In this document: in pieces, positions 53,385 to 64,000 of the stretch
How positions within the stretch are numbered: position 1 is the stretch's first letter
Layout of the letters: every line of letters starts with the position of its first letter
Assembly: GCA_030374765.1 (NCBI GenBank)
Contig: JARGXX010000022.1
Location: 248,001-312,000 of the forward strand
DNA from: Agarophyton chilense
Taxonomy: Eukaryota; Rhodophyta; Florideophyceae; Gracilariales; Gracilariaceae
Reading direction: 5' to 3'
DNA length: 64,000 nt
The notes under the pieces: model-generated
The model's input: only the letters and a program-made list of their open reading frames with translations
Told to the model about the DNA's origin: nothing
The model's database searches: none
Made by a program: the position numbers and the translations under genes

Positions 53385-56300
53385 TTAGGCGTCGGCAGGC
53401 ATCTGCTCCTTGCGACGGCGCCAATACCTGATACGGAAGTGTGGGGGTATTGCCGGTGGGGGTTCGACGCTGTCTCCTTCTGGTCCCCACCACCTTACGG
53501 TGTACTGCAGACCATTGTAAGTTCGAGTGTGGCCCACCAGACGGTCAACGGGAAATCCCTCTGAGGTTTGGTCCTGATCTTTCGGGGGAACGCTACCTCG
53601 AGGGTTCATATGTTCCGAGTTGGGAGCTTCGTGTATGGGAGCCGGGTCGGGAGCTCCCGCTGTTACCGTTTGAGGTTCAATTTCCGTCCCTGTTAGCGGG
53701 TTGTAATCCGGATCATCACGTTCAAGGTCATCGTTCACCTCAATTGGGGTGGGGTTCTCCGAGGGTCGAGTGCGCAGAGCTACAGCTCTGGGCTCTCAGG
53801 CTGAGGTGCCTGCCTCAATGCAATGTTGAACCGTTTCAGGTGCTACCGTAATACGGTCAGTTGATATCGTATTCGGTATTCCATCTTGTTCAACCGTAAC
53901 GGTGTGGTCTGATGCGTTCAATACCTTATAAGATCCCACTGATTGTGGTAGAAGCTTCGAATTGATATCTCTGTCGATAGCTTCATCGTCTGCTTCATCA
54001 CCCGGTCGTGGTCTTTTACCTGAAGGTGGGTTGTCTATGTAGACATATTGTCCCAAAGATACAGAGACCACTTTGGTTACCCTACGGTTGTAGTCGGCCT
54101 TGTACCGCTTCTGGGCTGCAGTGAGGCGGCTCTCCGTATGTTTGAGAGCCCTCCTCAACCTCACAAGGGTATTTCGATTGACCTGGGCAGGGGTCAGTGC
54201 GCCAGCAGCAGTGCTGGTGGTATGATCTCTCTGCACTACAATACCTGGGGGGTGTCGCGAAAGAACCAAATCAAAGGGAGAGGTCTGCGTTGACCGGTGT
54301 ACCTGAAGGTTATAGGAGTAGGTGAGCGGTTGCACCAGCTCATCCCACCCCGTTTGGTGCTCTTCCGTATAGTGTCGTAACCTTGATACCAATGTGTGGT
54401 TAAAGCGCTCGACCTGTCCGTTCGTCTGCGGGTGGTAGGCAGTAGTGAAATAGTGCTCGATACCCAAGAGGTTACAGACTGCTTCGAAGAACTTCGATGC
54501 CAGGTTTGAACCATTATCGGTAACTAGGTACAGTGGTGCACCATACGGGTAGACCCAATTGTTGAGGAACGCGATCGCCAGCGTTGTTGACTTCGTATCC
54601 TTTAAAGGTATCGCTCTCATGAGCTCCGAGAACCTATCGGTGATCACTAGAATGTGCTGGTACCCATTCTTGGTCTTGGGAAGTGGTCCTAGAAGGTCTA
54701 TCGCAACAAACTCCAGCGGACCCGCTGCTGGAAACAGCTGAAGGTAATTTCGATGCTTTCGAATACAACCGCGGGTACGAACACAGGATTCGCATTGACC
54801 TACAAAAGTATAGACATCATGGGCCATATGAGGCCAATAGAACTGTTTCCTCAAGGTGTAATACATCCTGGTGGCACCGGGGTGTCACGATAGTCGCGGG
54901 TAGAGCGCGAGATACAAGATTCTTGGGCGCAGCGCCTTCGGAACCACCTTTTGAGGGCTACCATCTAAGGTTGACCTTCTCACGATGTACCCATTGTGGT
55001 CCACTTCGAATGGTGATCCTTTGAAACCAATTTGGTCAGCCAGGGTTCTGCAGTACGCATCCTGGGCCTGTTCTCGTAGAAACTCCTCTCGGTTTACCGG
55101 CATGACGTTCGTTTCCTCTAGGGTCAGTATCTGCGTTGCCATGTCGGTGTTCCGCAAGGCACCTTCTTCAGGTAAGTCCCAACATCATTCTAGGTGTTCG
55201 CCGGTACCATTTTGGTTTGATGACACCAAAAAGCAAGGGATGTCATCTTTTACAGGTTCTGTCTCTAACCCTGAGGTGTTTAAGCGTGACATAGCATCAG
55301 CTATGTTGTGCTTGATACCTGGGCGGTACTGTACGTCGTATTCAAACTTCGACAGTCTCAACCTCCAACGGGCAAGTCTATCAGACGCATCTGCGAGTCC
55401 GAGGATCCACTATAAGGCATCGTGGTCCGTGCGCAGCGTAAAGCGCTCACCATAAAGGTATGGACGGAGCATCAACATGCTCCACACTACTGCTATACAT
55501 TCCTTCTCGGTTACCGTGTAGTTCTGCTCCGCCTCATTCATAGCGCAGCTCCAGTACCCTATAGATAATATGTCTCAGTTGTGCTGCTTCTGCATGAGAC
55601 AACAACCAATTTGGGCATGGGATGCATCTGTATCCAGCGCGTACGGTACACCTGTTTTCGTTAACGCTAAAATTGGCGGCGACAACAGCACTCGTTTCAA
55701 TTCCTCAAAGTTATCCATTTCGTCGTTCGATAGATTCTCAAACCGTTCAGGTTCACCTTCCTGGAGCTTCTGGTTGAGGGGAGCCGCTATTTTCACGAAT
55801 CCCTTCACGAAGCGACGATAGACGTTGCATAAACCTATGAAGGATCGTACGTCTGTCTGGGATCGTGGCAACTTGACCTCCTGTACGGCTCTAATGTTGC
55901 TCGGAGCAACCTCTAGGGTACCATGGCCTATGATGTGGCCCAGGTATTCAACCGGTCTGGTAAAGAAGACGCATTTGCATAGCTTCAGCGTCACCCTCGC
56001 CTCAGCTAGGAGGGTTAGTACGGTGCGTACGTGAGCAAAATGCTCTCCTACTGATCTGGAGTAGATGATTACATCATCGATGTATACCAAGGCGGTTGTC
56101 AATTTTACCTTCGAAAGGATGATGTCCAGCGCCCTTTGAAAGGTGGCTGGAGCATTGCGCAACCCGAATGGCATACGCGTGAAGCGAAACAAACCTGCAT
56201 GGCACGTTAAGGTCGTTTTGTCTCGATCTTCCTCACCTACAGGTACCTGCCAATAACCACAATTGGCATCCAACGTGGTAAATATCTGCGCATCTCCCAA

Positions 56301-57900
56301 GGAGTCGATGCACTCATCCATTCTAGGTATCGGGTACGAATCCCTGACGGTCACGCTATTCAGCCTCCTGTAGTCCACAAAGAAACTAATACGGTTATCC
56401 CCTTTCTTCTGAACCAGAACCACGAGACTAGCCCAATCTGAGTTGGCTGGTTCAATTATCCCTTCTTGGAGCATTCGCTCCACTTCTTTGAGTTCTACTT
56501 CTCTAGCCTTCAGACCTGCACGGTATGGTTGCTGATAAATCGGCTTCGAGTCAGGGAGGAGCTCGATGCGATGCTGTTTGGCCTTAATTTGGCCCAGATG
56601 GCCTGACCACATGGTTTCGAACTCCTCCAGAAGGTCGAGAATACAGCCCCCCAGTCCGCCGTTATCTTCACCGATCTGAACTGTATTGTAGTATCCGCTC
56701 TATCGGAGAGAGCAGACACCTGCGACAGCGTTCGGACTGCCGATGGGTCGCTTGCGGCGAAGGAAAAGGGGTGGTAGAGCTACAACACCAGCGAGCTGGA
56801 AATGGGGTGTAAGGCCACTACTCGCCAGCGAAGGTGAACAGTGCAACTGTAAAACGTTGATGGAACGTGGGTACAAGACGGCTCGTGAAGTGGTTGGGGG
56901 CTGACTATCTATTATAAGTAGTCCGGATCTCCGGTTAAGGAATCCTAAGCGAGGAACAGAGTAGTCATCATGCCCATGTTGTCTCCTTTACTTGGAGGCG
57001 GCGCTCACCTCTGGTACACTATATAATGTGTGCCAGGGTGAGTGCCCAAATAAATATATAAATAATACCCAGTGGTCTGCCACTTAGCCAAACCACTGTA
57101 TGGGTACGGTCCCTAATGGACTTACATCTACAAAGGGCAGTAAAACCAGCCACGTTGATCGCCACTACATGCGCCGTTGCAAGCCACTCCACTCGTGATA
57201 CCACGTGTTCCAGCAATGTACCCTGCCTCCTGGCATCCTACGCGGTGTGCCGTTCCATATCACAATGCTGATGATATCACTCACTTATGAGTTCCAACCG
57301 CGACTTCGCGAAAAACCAACCCATCGGATTCCCCGACATAGTAGGATACTACATGTATCTTGTCATTTTCTCTCAGGGTCAGGTTCCTTTTCTTTGTCTA
57401 CCGATGCCTTATCGGTTAGCTTTGATTCCAAGTTGGTATTTATCGATACCTTTGTGGTTGTGGACGCATTTGCGCACCCCCCTTCCTTATCGAAGGCAAC
57501 CTCGTCGAGATCAGTGTGAGCTACGGTGAAGACCCCTTGTGGTGCCGGTAGTGCGATTCCATCATTGGTTTTTTTCGGTAACTTCACGTCGTGACTGCTG
57601 AAGTTGATGAGACACACCTTAAAGGGTTGATTTGGGATCTTGTCGACAATCCTGTTGGCCATCAAGGTGACGTGTCGATGTGCTAACCTCGGATGGTTTT
57701 GTAGCATGACCAGCCCGGGGGTCGCACAAGACACCGGTACCAATATTTGGTGCATTGGCGAGATAACAACCTGTTTGGTGATGCGCACTTTGTTGGAGAC
57801 CGTTTCGGTGGATATCGTCTTCTTCGGTTTGACGTACTATCCCCGTTGAATTTCCGTATTACCTAAAATGGCAATTCGTCCCCTGTGACGTAGGGCGACG
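53385..57900 (-). pseudogene. G2 Pol with C-terminal chromodomain, several stops
   Basis: In order there is a linker (57363-57788), RT with FTTLDANCGYWQVPV and YIDDVIIYS (intact), RNase H with DTDASHAQIG and RTDHDAL, integrase with HPGATRMYY..CESC, the triad in AIDLLG, VTDNGSN and NGQVERFN (intact), and a chromodomain-like end (VDRLVGHTRTYNGLQYTVRW). The frame is broken by TGA at 57363, 55575, about 55186 and 53796, TAG near 55412, and a frameshift near 54880. Most of these nonsense codons could come from CGA or CAG by one C-to-T change. Active-site residues are preserved, so the copy decayed at random after insertion. Confidence 0.88.
56687..57353 (-). repeat. Solo LTR, 667 bp, second copy
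   Basis: In its own orientation it starts TGTAGTATCC and ends GGATACTACA, perfect 8-bp inverted termini. A perfect TGTAT duplication flanks it (56682-56686 and 57354-57358). It interrupts the G2 pol frame, which resumes in frame on the other side. Confidence 0.95.
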
Positions 57901-57929
57901 GTACGGGAACCAGGAAGGATTGTTTTGAC

Positions 57930-59891
57930 ATGTCTGTCAATGAAGTTGACCCTGAGGTCGTCGGACCTCAAGAAGAGGATGATTTGCGCAGGGAATTGCG
58001 TCGTCTCAAGTCTGAGTCAAGCGCTTCGCGTGTGCGCATGGTTGCGTTGGAATCGCAGGTCGCTGCTCTTATCGCTGATGTCGAACAATTACGCAGTGCG
58101 CATCAAGCACTCGTTCGTCAAGACGATGGGAAGCAGGTCTCTGCATCAGTGAAAACACTACGTGAGGATTTGAACCATCTACTGGAGAGGTACGGGAATA
58201 CGCCCGATGCGCTACCCGGCTTAACCGTGGATGTAGAGGAAGTCCTCACTCGAGTTAACCCTCGTTTAGAACGCCTGGAGGCGGCAGTTCATGCGCAGGC
58301 TTCTGCTCAACCAGTCGTGCTGGAAGAGGAAGGAGCTCCTTTGAGGGAAGCTCGTTCGAAGAAGTCGAAGTCACGACGTAAGAAGCGGAAGTCCGCACGT
58401 GATTCGAGTGATGAATCGTCAAGTACGGAGGTTTTCAGTTCTAGTACTGATGATTCTGATGATTCAGATACATCAGATGACGACAACAGTGATGATGGTC
58501 ATCGAAGGTCTTGATCTCGGAAGAAGAACACTTCTTCGTGGTTAATGAGAAAAAAAGGCTCCCCTTGCAGAGGATTGAAGGTGCTCCCGTGCACGAATCC
58601 GCTTTACCGGAAGGTCCTGAATTAAAGGTACTACCGTCTGAAGGTGAAGAGCAAGAAGCGCTCAGGACGCGAAACCGCGAAGGTGAATGATCACATCAAA
58701 CCAATGAAGATCGGCCTTAATGATTTAAAATTTGATGAGAAGACCCCCATTCTCGTTATCGAGTTTCTCACTCGATTTGTTGCCGAAGCCGACACTCTAG
58801 AGATGAGTGAACCATAGGCATTTGTGTCTTTACCACCCTTCCTGAAGGGTTTTGCTTTAGAGAAATATCGTCCTGTCTGCGGATCATTTACAGCCGATGA
58901 AGGCGGCGTTACCTCATGGCCAGAGGCGGTGCAGTATTTGCTACGCAGCTACGCGACTTCAAACGCGATACGTCAGGCGATCCTGGACCTAAGGGATGTG
59001 ACCCAAAAGCCTGAGGAGGGCGAAGCTGAGTACAGCTCAAGGCTTGACAACGCTTCAGTCCGCTGTGGAAACGTCCACTCGACGGAGGACAAGATTACCT
59101 TGTACATTGACGGGCTGGACCCGAGCATCAAGTTGTTGGTAGCTCGATATCGAGAGAAGCATGGAAGAGTCTCCTTTTTGGAGTTAGTTCAGTTTGCGAA
59201 GGCTGAAGGAGACGCGGCCAGAGCGCGTGGTAGCCCCCGTCGTTCAATGGCTTTTTAAACCTCAATGGGTAAGGAGAAGATCTCCGCCAGAGTTAATCAG
59301 CGCAGCAAACTGCTACATCTGGAATCTCCAGTTGACTCGCGAGATTCGTCGTTGGCACCCAAAGGGAGTGACTCGCATGAGGAGGCGGTCCATTTAATGG
59401 AATATACGGACTCTTCTGTACCTACAGTGGATCTCCCACACTCGGAGTCTGAGGAAGAGGAAGCCCTAATGGCTATGGAGGGCCGTCGCCCTATGCACCA
59501 TCCCAATACGGTGTCTCCACAAGGAGGTTTTAAGAACGGGAAACCCGGATGGGTGGATACTCGCACGGCATACAGTTCACAACCTATGTTGACCAACCGT
59601 CGTGACGGTTTGATATGTTATTCATGTTATGGAAAACACCATTTGAGTGCAGAATGCACGCTTCCTGCAAAGGATCTGAGTCGTACCATGACGAATTATG
59701 AAGCACTTTTAGAAGAGGAAAGAAGCCGCGTACCGGCGGGCATATATTGGAAAGCCAAAAGATGGTTTTCTCAGACACCAATGCGCCGGACGAACAAGCC
59801 GGTTGCTCAGAATGCTGAAGTGTTACAACCCGGAACCCCGGTAGGAAGAGGCGCCTTTGAGGCGAATAAGCCGGTGCAACCGGAAAACTAA
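57930..59891 (+). pseudogene. G3 Gag, interrupted
   Basis: The first frame (57930-58514) has a long heptad-like helix (LRRELRRLKSESSASRVRM) and an acidic Ser/Asp tail. After a stop and frame changes the capsid-like part continues (PPFLKGFALEKY; LLRSYATSNAIRQA; LYIDGLDPSIKLLV) at 58700-59258. TAG near 58815 replaces what is probably Gln. The last part (59265-59891) has the zinc knuckle CYSCYGKHHLSAEC. Coding capacity is lost through several stops and shifts. Confidence 0.82.
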
Positions 59892-62800
59892 GTGAGGGAG
59901 CCCCTAGGGCGTCTGCACTAGTCGATCCCGTAGAGCTGACCAAGGAGAGCTCGCCTCCCTGCTCCCGCGATTGGAAGCCCAAGATTCTCTTAAGGCCTCC
60001 CAAATTTCCGCCGTACGGAATCATTTCGCCGGACGGAAAGCGAGTACAGTTTGACTGTGAGTTACATCGTCCTTGGAGACGTTATACTTGTCCGTCAAAA
60101 CGGGAAAGTTACCTCATGGTAATGTCTAAAAGAAACTATAAGGTCTATGCCGACATCGGCTCTGACAGGAATCTGTTATCTCGTCGATTGACTATCATGG
60201 ACACAGGTGCTGGTCCGAACTTTATACGGGAATCGGAGCTCGCTCCTGCTGACTTAAGAACGTATTCGATACGGTCCTTTACCGGACATCCGGGATGCCA
60301 ACAAAAATGCTGTGAAGAAACTGGGAACAGTTCGACTCGTGGTGCGTTTGGGACGCTTTTGTAGTCCTAGTCGACTTCATCGTCTGTAAGACGTTAGCTG
60401 CACCAATGGTAGTGGGATGTGATTATTGCGACAAGTTTGTCGAAGCCATTTGCCCGCGAAGAAAAATAGTGGAACTAGATGATGGATAAATGGTACCCAT
60501 TGTTCGCAAGCCAATGCGTCGTTGCTCTGAAGCACCTCCACTTCCACCATCTATGGAATACGGGAAATCCCGAGGACGTGTCTCGCCGAGGATTCGAGTA
60601 GCGAAGAGTCCCATGCTGAAGGCGCAAACCCAAACTTGGGTTCAAGTAAGAACAGAACGACACGGACTCGTGGTAATTCAACCGAACACTTGGATGTACG
60701 AATCCCGTGGATTGCTAGTCGCTAACGGCATTGTTCAGGTTGAAACTGGTAGCCGCTTTTGGATACTAGTGAGTAACTTCACCGATAAGGATTATCCGAT
60801 ACCGAAGAATCAGGTTGTTGCAACAGCTTTGCCTCATCCCACAGTGGTGGTCCCTACTCATATTTCTACTGCAGAAGTATTGGGATTAACCCATGCCGGT
60901 GAAACAGACGAAGAACTGCAAAATCCGTCTGGAGATCAGTTGCAAACGGCAAAGGATCCAGAGAGCCTGGTCGATGAGCTAGACTTGGCATATGTGTCGG
61001 AACACTACAGAACGAAGATCAGGTCTATGCTGAAGAAGTATACATCCATGTGGAGTGGAAAACTAGGAGAGATATCCGCTACGGAACACCACATTGATTT
61101 GTCCGAGGGTCACGACCCATCTCCCAACCACCCTACAGAGCGGGACCGCGAACTCGCCAAATCGAGGAGGAGAATGTCAGCAAAATGCTGGAAGGAGTAA
61201 TCGAAGCAGCTCAATCTGCTTGGGCCTCACCAGTGGTGCTGGTTCCCAAACCTGATGGTTCTTTACGACTCTCTATCGATTATCGAAAACCGAACGCAGT
61301 TAAAGTTCGAGATACATGCCCGTTGCCTCGAATGGACGAATTTATTGACAGCTTAGGAGAAGCGAACTTGTTCACCACGTTGGACGCCAACTCTGGCTAT
61401 TGGCAGGTGCCTGTAGCGGAAGAAGACCAAGATAAAACCGCATTTGCGTGTCACGCCGGTCTCTACCGTTTCAGAAGGATGCCCTTTGGCTTAACAAATG
61501 CACCAGCTACTTTCCAGCGTACTCTAGACATCTTGCTCTCAAGATACAAGTGGAAGACTTGTTTAGTCTGTTTGGACGATGTGATCATCTTTTCCCAGGA
61601 TGGGGAAAGCCATTTACGGCATGTCGAGGAGATCCTCAAAGCACTACAGAGCGCAGGTATCACCTTGAAGTTCAAGAAATGCGAATGGTTCGCTGGCACC
61701 GTCCGGTACTTAGGACATGTGATCAAGCCGGGACAGCTTGCCATTCAAGAGGAACAAACAGCGGCTTTCCGCGAAGTACAACCTCCGTCAACACAGAAGC
61801 AATTGCGTTCTTTCCTCGGCTTGTGCAACGTCTACCGACGATTCGTGCCGCGATACTCGCATATAAAGGCACCGCTCAACGCAAAGCTGCGTAAAGGACA
61901 ACCAGTACATCTGGAACAATTCAGACAAGCTGAACTAGAAGCGTTCTTCACGCTAAAGACAAAGATTATTATATCCCCAGTCTTGGCGCTGCCCATCCCC
62001 AACCTGCCATATTCAGTGGATACCGAATCTAGCGAGTACCAAGTAGGTTGTGCCCTTTTTTAAACACACCCTGATGGTGAACGCAAACCCATTGGTTACT
62101 GGTCAACATCGCTGAAGGCAGCTGAGAAGGAGTATTCTGTTTCAGAAAAGGAATGCCTTGCAGTCGTTTGGGCTCTAACCACATTGCGACCGTATCTCCA
62201 CGGAGAACGTTTTACCGTCAACACGGATCATTCGTCTCTACGATGGTTATTGTCCATTACAAACCCGTCTGGTCGTCTCACACGATGGCGCTTACGCCTT
62301 TCTGAATTCGATTTCGAAGTGAAGTATAAGAAGGGATGGGCCAATGTCCAAGCTGACGCGCTATCGCGACTCAAAACACTGGGCGAAACCCAAGGTGAAA
62401 TCGATGAAGAGATACCTTGCTTCTACATGGAGACTCATTCACCATCTTTTGAAGAAGAGGAACAAGAGACCCTTGATGACTATTCAGCGAATCTCGTGCA
62501 CTGAGCTCCTCAATGAGCAACACGCCGATACGTTTTGTACGTCGATACGCTCTCGTCTTAACGGGGGGGAGGAGCTCCCCTGTTCACTCGATTCACGAGG
62601 AATACTGTTAGGACATGTCGAAAAGCATGATAAAATCGTGATTCCACACGTCTTGAAGAGTCAAGTACTCCATCTGGCACACTACAGCAGGCTGTCTGGT
62701 CATCCAGGAGGAACGAAGTTGTTCATGACTCTAAGAAGGGATTTTTACTGGCCTACTCTGGCGATGGACTGCCATGCTACAGCGAGGTTGTGTACAACAT

Positions 62801-64000
62801 GTGCGAAGAATCGCGTGAAGCTTTACAGGAAGCGAAAACCGATGAAGTTATTCCAGGCGAAAGTGCCTTTACAATACGTCAGTATCGACATCCTAGGCGA
62901 ATTGATTCGCTCAAGGCGAGGTTATCGCTACCTATTGGTAATCACCGACCGCTTCTCGAAGCTAGTGCGGACCGTGCCGCTGAAGCGGATAACCGCAGAC
63001 GTAATCGCACAGGCGTTTATCAAACACTGGGTATTTATATACCGACCACCAGAAGTTCTGTTATCAGATAATGGGAAGCAATTCGTTGCGAAGTTCTTTC
63101 AAAATGTTTTCGGCATTATGGGCATTCGAATTGTGTTTACCACGACCTATCATCCGCAATGAAACGGTCAGGTGGGGCGTTTCAACCGCACGCTGATAGC
63201 AGCACTACGACACTACATCGCGGACAACCCGAAAGAATGGGACATGTTTGCAGATACTCTGCGCTACGCGTACAACACGCAAATGCATACCTCTACAAAG
63301 ACGGCACAGTTCGACCTCGTGCTCTCACGTAACCCTCCGGCTTTACCGGTTGCGCTCGACGACGAGACAGAATTGGACGCGCCGACCCTGGCTAAGTACC
63401 ATCTGAAATAGAGGAATGACCTGAAGGCCAGAGCGAAAGAAGCTGCTAAGGAGTTATCAAAGACGCAAGCTCGCTATAAGCGAAACTATGACGCCAGAAG
63501 GCGAAGAGGAAATCCGCCAATCCGAGTAGGAGGTCACGTCTTCGTGCGAGTTAAAAGACCGGACAAACAGGAAGAATCTCGTCATAAGTTGTTGCCGATA
63601 GCGGCTGGACCCTTCAAAGTGGTGGACCTTGATGAAGACCTAGTGGTTATCAAGACAGGTGAGGACGTTGAACGTGTATCGTGCGATCGCGTTGAAGTCG
63701 CGCCTGACCCGCAAGTGGAAGTCCAGGTATCTGGTAGAACTAAGGAGGCAAGTGTGACCGAACGTCAAGGCAAACGCCCAAGTGACTCGGAGGAGAGTGA
63801 ACCGCCACCAATGGCTCGAGCGGAGGAGAAACCTCCTGATCTCCCACCGCCGGCGGTTGCGTACGCCAATCACGGACAGCTTCCGAAGTATCGGGATATG
63901 CCCCGTGGCACGCACACACCCGTAAGTACAGAAATGGAACCTGAAAGCAGGAGAGATGTTTTGGACCTTGGCCTCAAGGACTTGGAAACGAGTGCACGCG
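59892..64000 (+). pseudogene. G3 protease, RT, RNase H and integrase, interrupted
   Basis: The protease has MDTGAGPNFI near 60200. RT has FTTLDANSGYWQVPV, MPFGLTNAPATFQ and CLDDVIIFS, where Cys replaces the usual Tyr. RNase H reads DTESSEYQ with Glu in place of the first catalytic Asp, then TAA at 62061, and continues with NTDHSSL. Integrase (62520 on) has HPGGTKLF..CTTC, SIDILG and LSDNGK, a TGA before NGQ, and NGQVGRFN with Gly in place of the catalytic Glu. A Lys-rich tail and an acidic Pro-rich C-terminus follow. Frameshifts are near 60330, 61170 and 62510. Confidence 0.87.

Larger units (their letters stand above)
53385..57930 (-). mobile_element. Ty3/gypsy chromovirus G2, partial
   Basis: Pol sequence on the minus strand is interrupted by a solo LTR at 56687-57353. 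Gag, protease and both own LTRs were not found. At its 5' side the frame can be followed to about 57930, where the G3 gag starts on the other strand. Confidence 0.85.
57930..64000 (+). mobile_element. Ty3/gypsy element G3, 5' LTR not found, runs off the window
   Basis: Gag, protease, RT, RNase H and integrase follow in gypsy order on the plus strand. No LTR, primer-binding site or leader precedes gag: the G2 frame on the other strand ends where gag begins. The 3' end is beyond the window. Confidence 0.87.

Overview
This is nuclear DNA of a eukaryote. The evidence is nested LTR retrotransposons of the Ty1/copia and Ty3/gypsy types, a Tc1/mariner transposon, and one host-type gene that appears to carry a 72-bp spliceosomal intron. 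No bacterial operons or CRISPR arrays were seen. The sequence does not fix the species. A red alga or another LTR-rich protist is a guess only. About 85-90% of the window is transposon-derived.

1-29117 is a chain of two copia families. Family A has a 673-bp LTR and a 1433-aa polyprotein; family B has a 687-bp LTR and a polyprotein of about 1341 aa. The order is A0(-), A1(+), B1(+), A2(+), A3(+), B2(-), A4(+), B3(-). Every join lies exactly at an LTR end on one side, yet no reciprocal half is present. A1 has an open polyprotein but its 3' LTR is cut by B1. B2 is the only copy with two whole LTRs. Both families have a primer-binding site matching the anticodon-stem region of initiator tRNA-Met, a related stretch of untranslated leader, and a shared U3 block with the palindrome CGCATATGCG.

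29118-31193 is unique sequence without a recognised gene. 31199-38409 is a complete Ty3/gypsy element (G1) with LTRs of about 150 bp, a CTTTA target duplication, gag-protease and pol in one frame separated by a UGA, and a long antisense reading frame between pol and the 3' LTR that looks like a cysteine peptidase. G1 is dead: RT and integrase catalytic residues are changed and UGA stops interrupt both reading frames. 38460-42180 holds old, decayed copies of A (A5, minus) and B (B4, plus, inserted into A5). 42279-43576 is a broken Tc1-like transposon with two short repeats in each terminus.

43577-51000 is the host-like part: fragments resembling a DUF726/TMCO4-type protein, an unknown coiled-coil gene, a possible SMP-domain lipid-binding protein, an intact VAT-1-like quinone oxidoreductase, and short tandem repeats. 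51218-64000 is a graveyard of chromovirus-type Ty3/gypsy elements. It contains an antisense-type reading frame (plus), pol of element G2 (minus, with a chromodomain) and gag-pol of element G3 (plus). Two solo LTRs of one 667-bp family are inserted in opposite orientations, and removing each rejoins the interrupted frame.

Most nonsense codons in the gypsy elements can be explained by C-to-T change (CGA to TGA, CAG or CAA to TAG or TAA), which suggests cytosine deamination drove the decay. Coordinates of LTR ends were read by eye and may be off by a base or two. Identity statements come from comparing stretches by eye, not from an alignment program.
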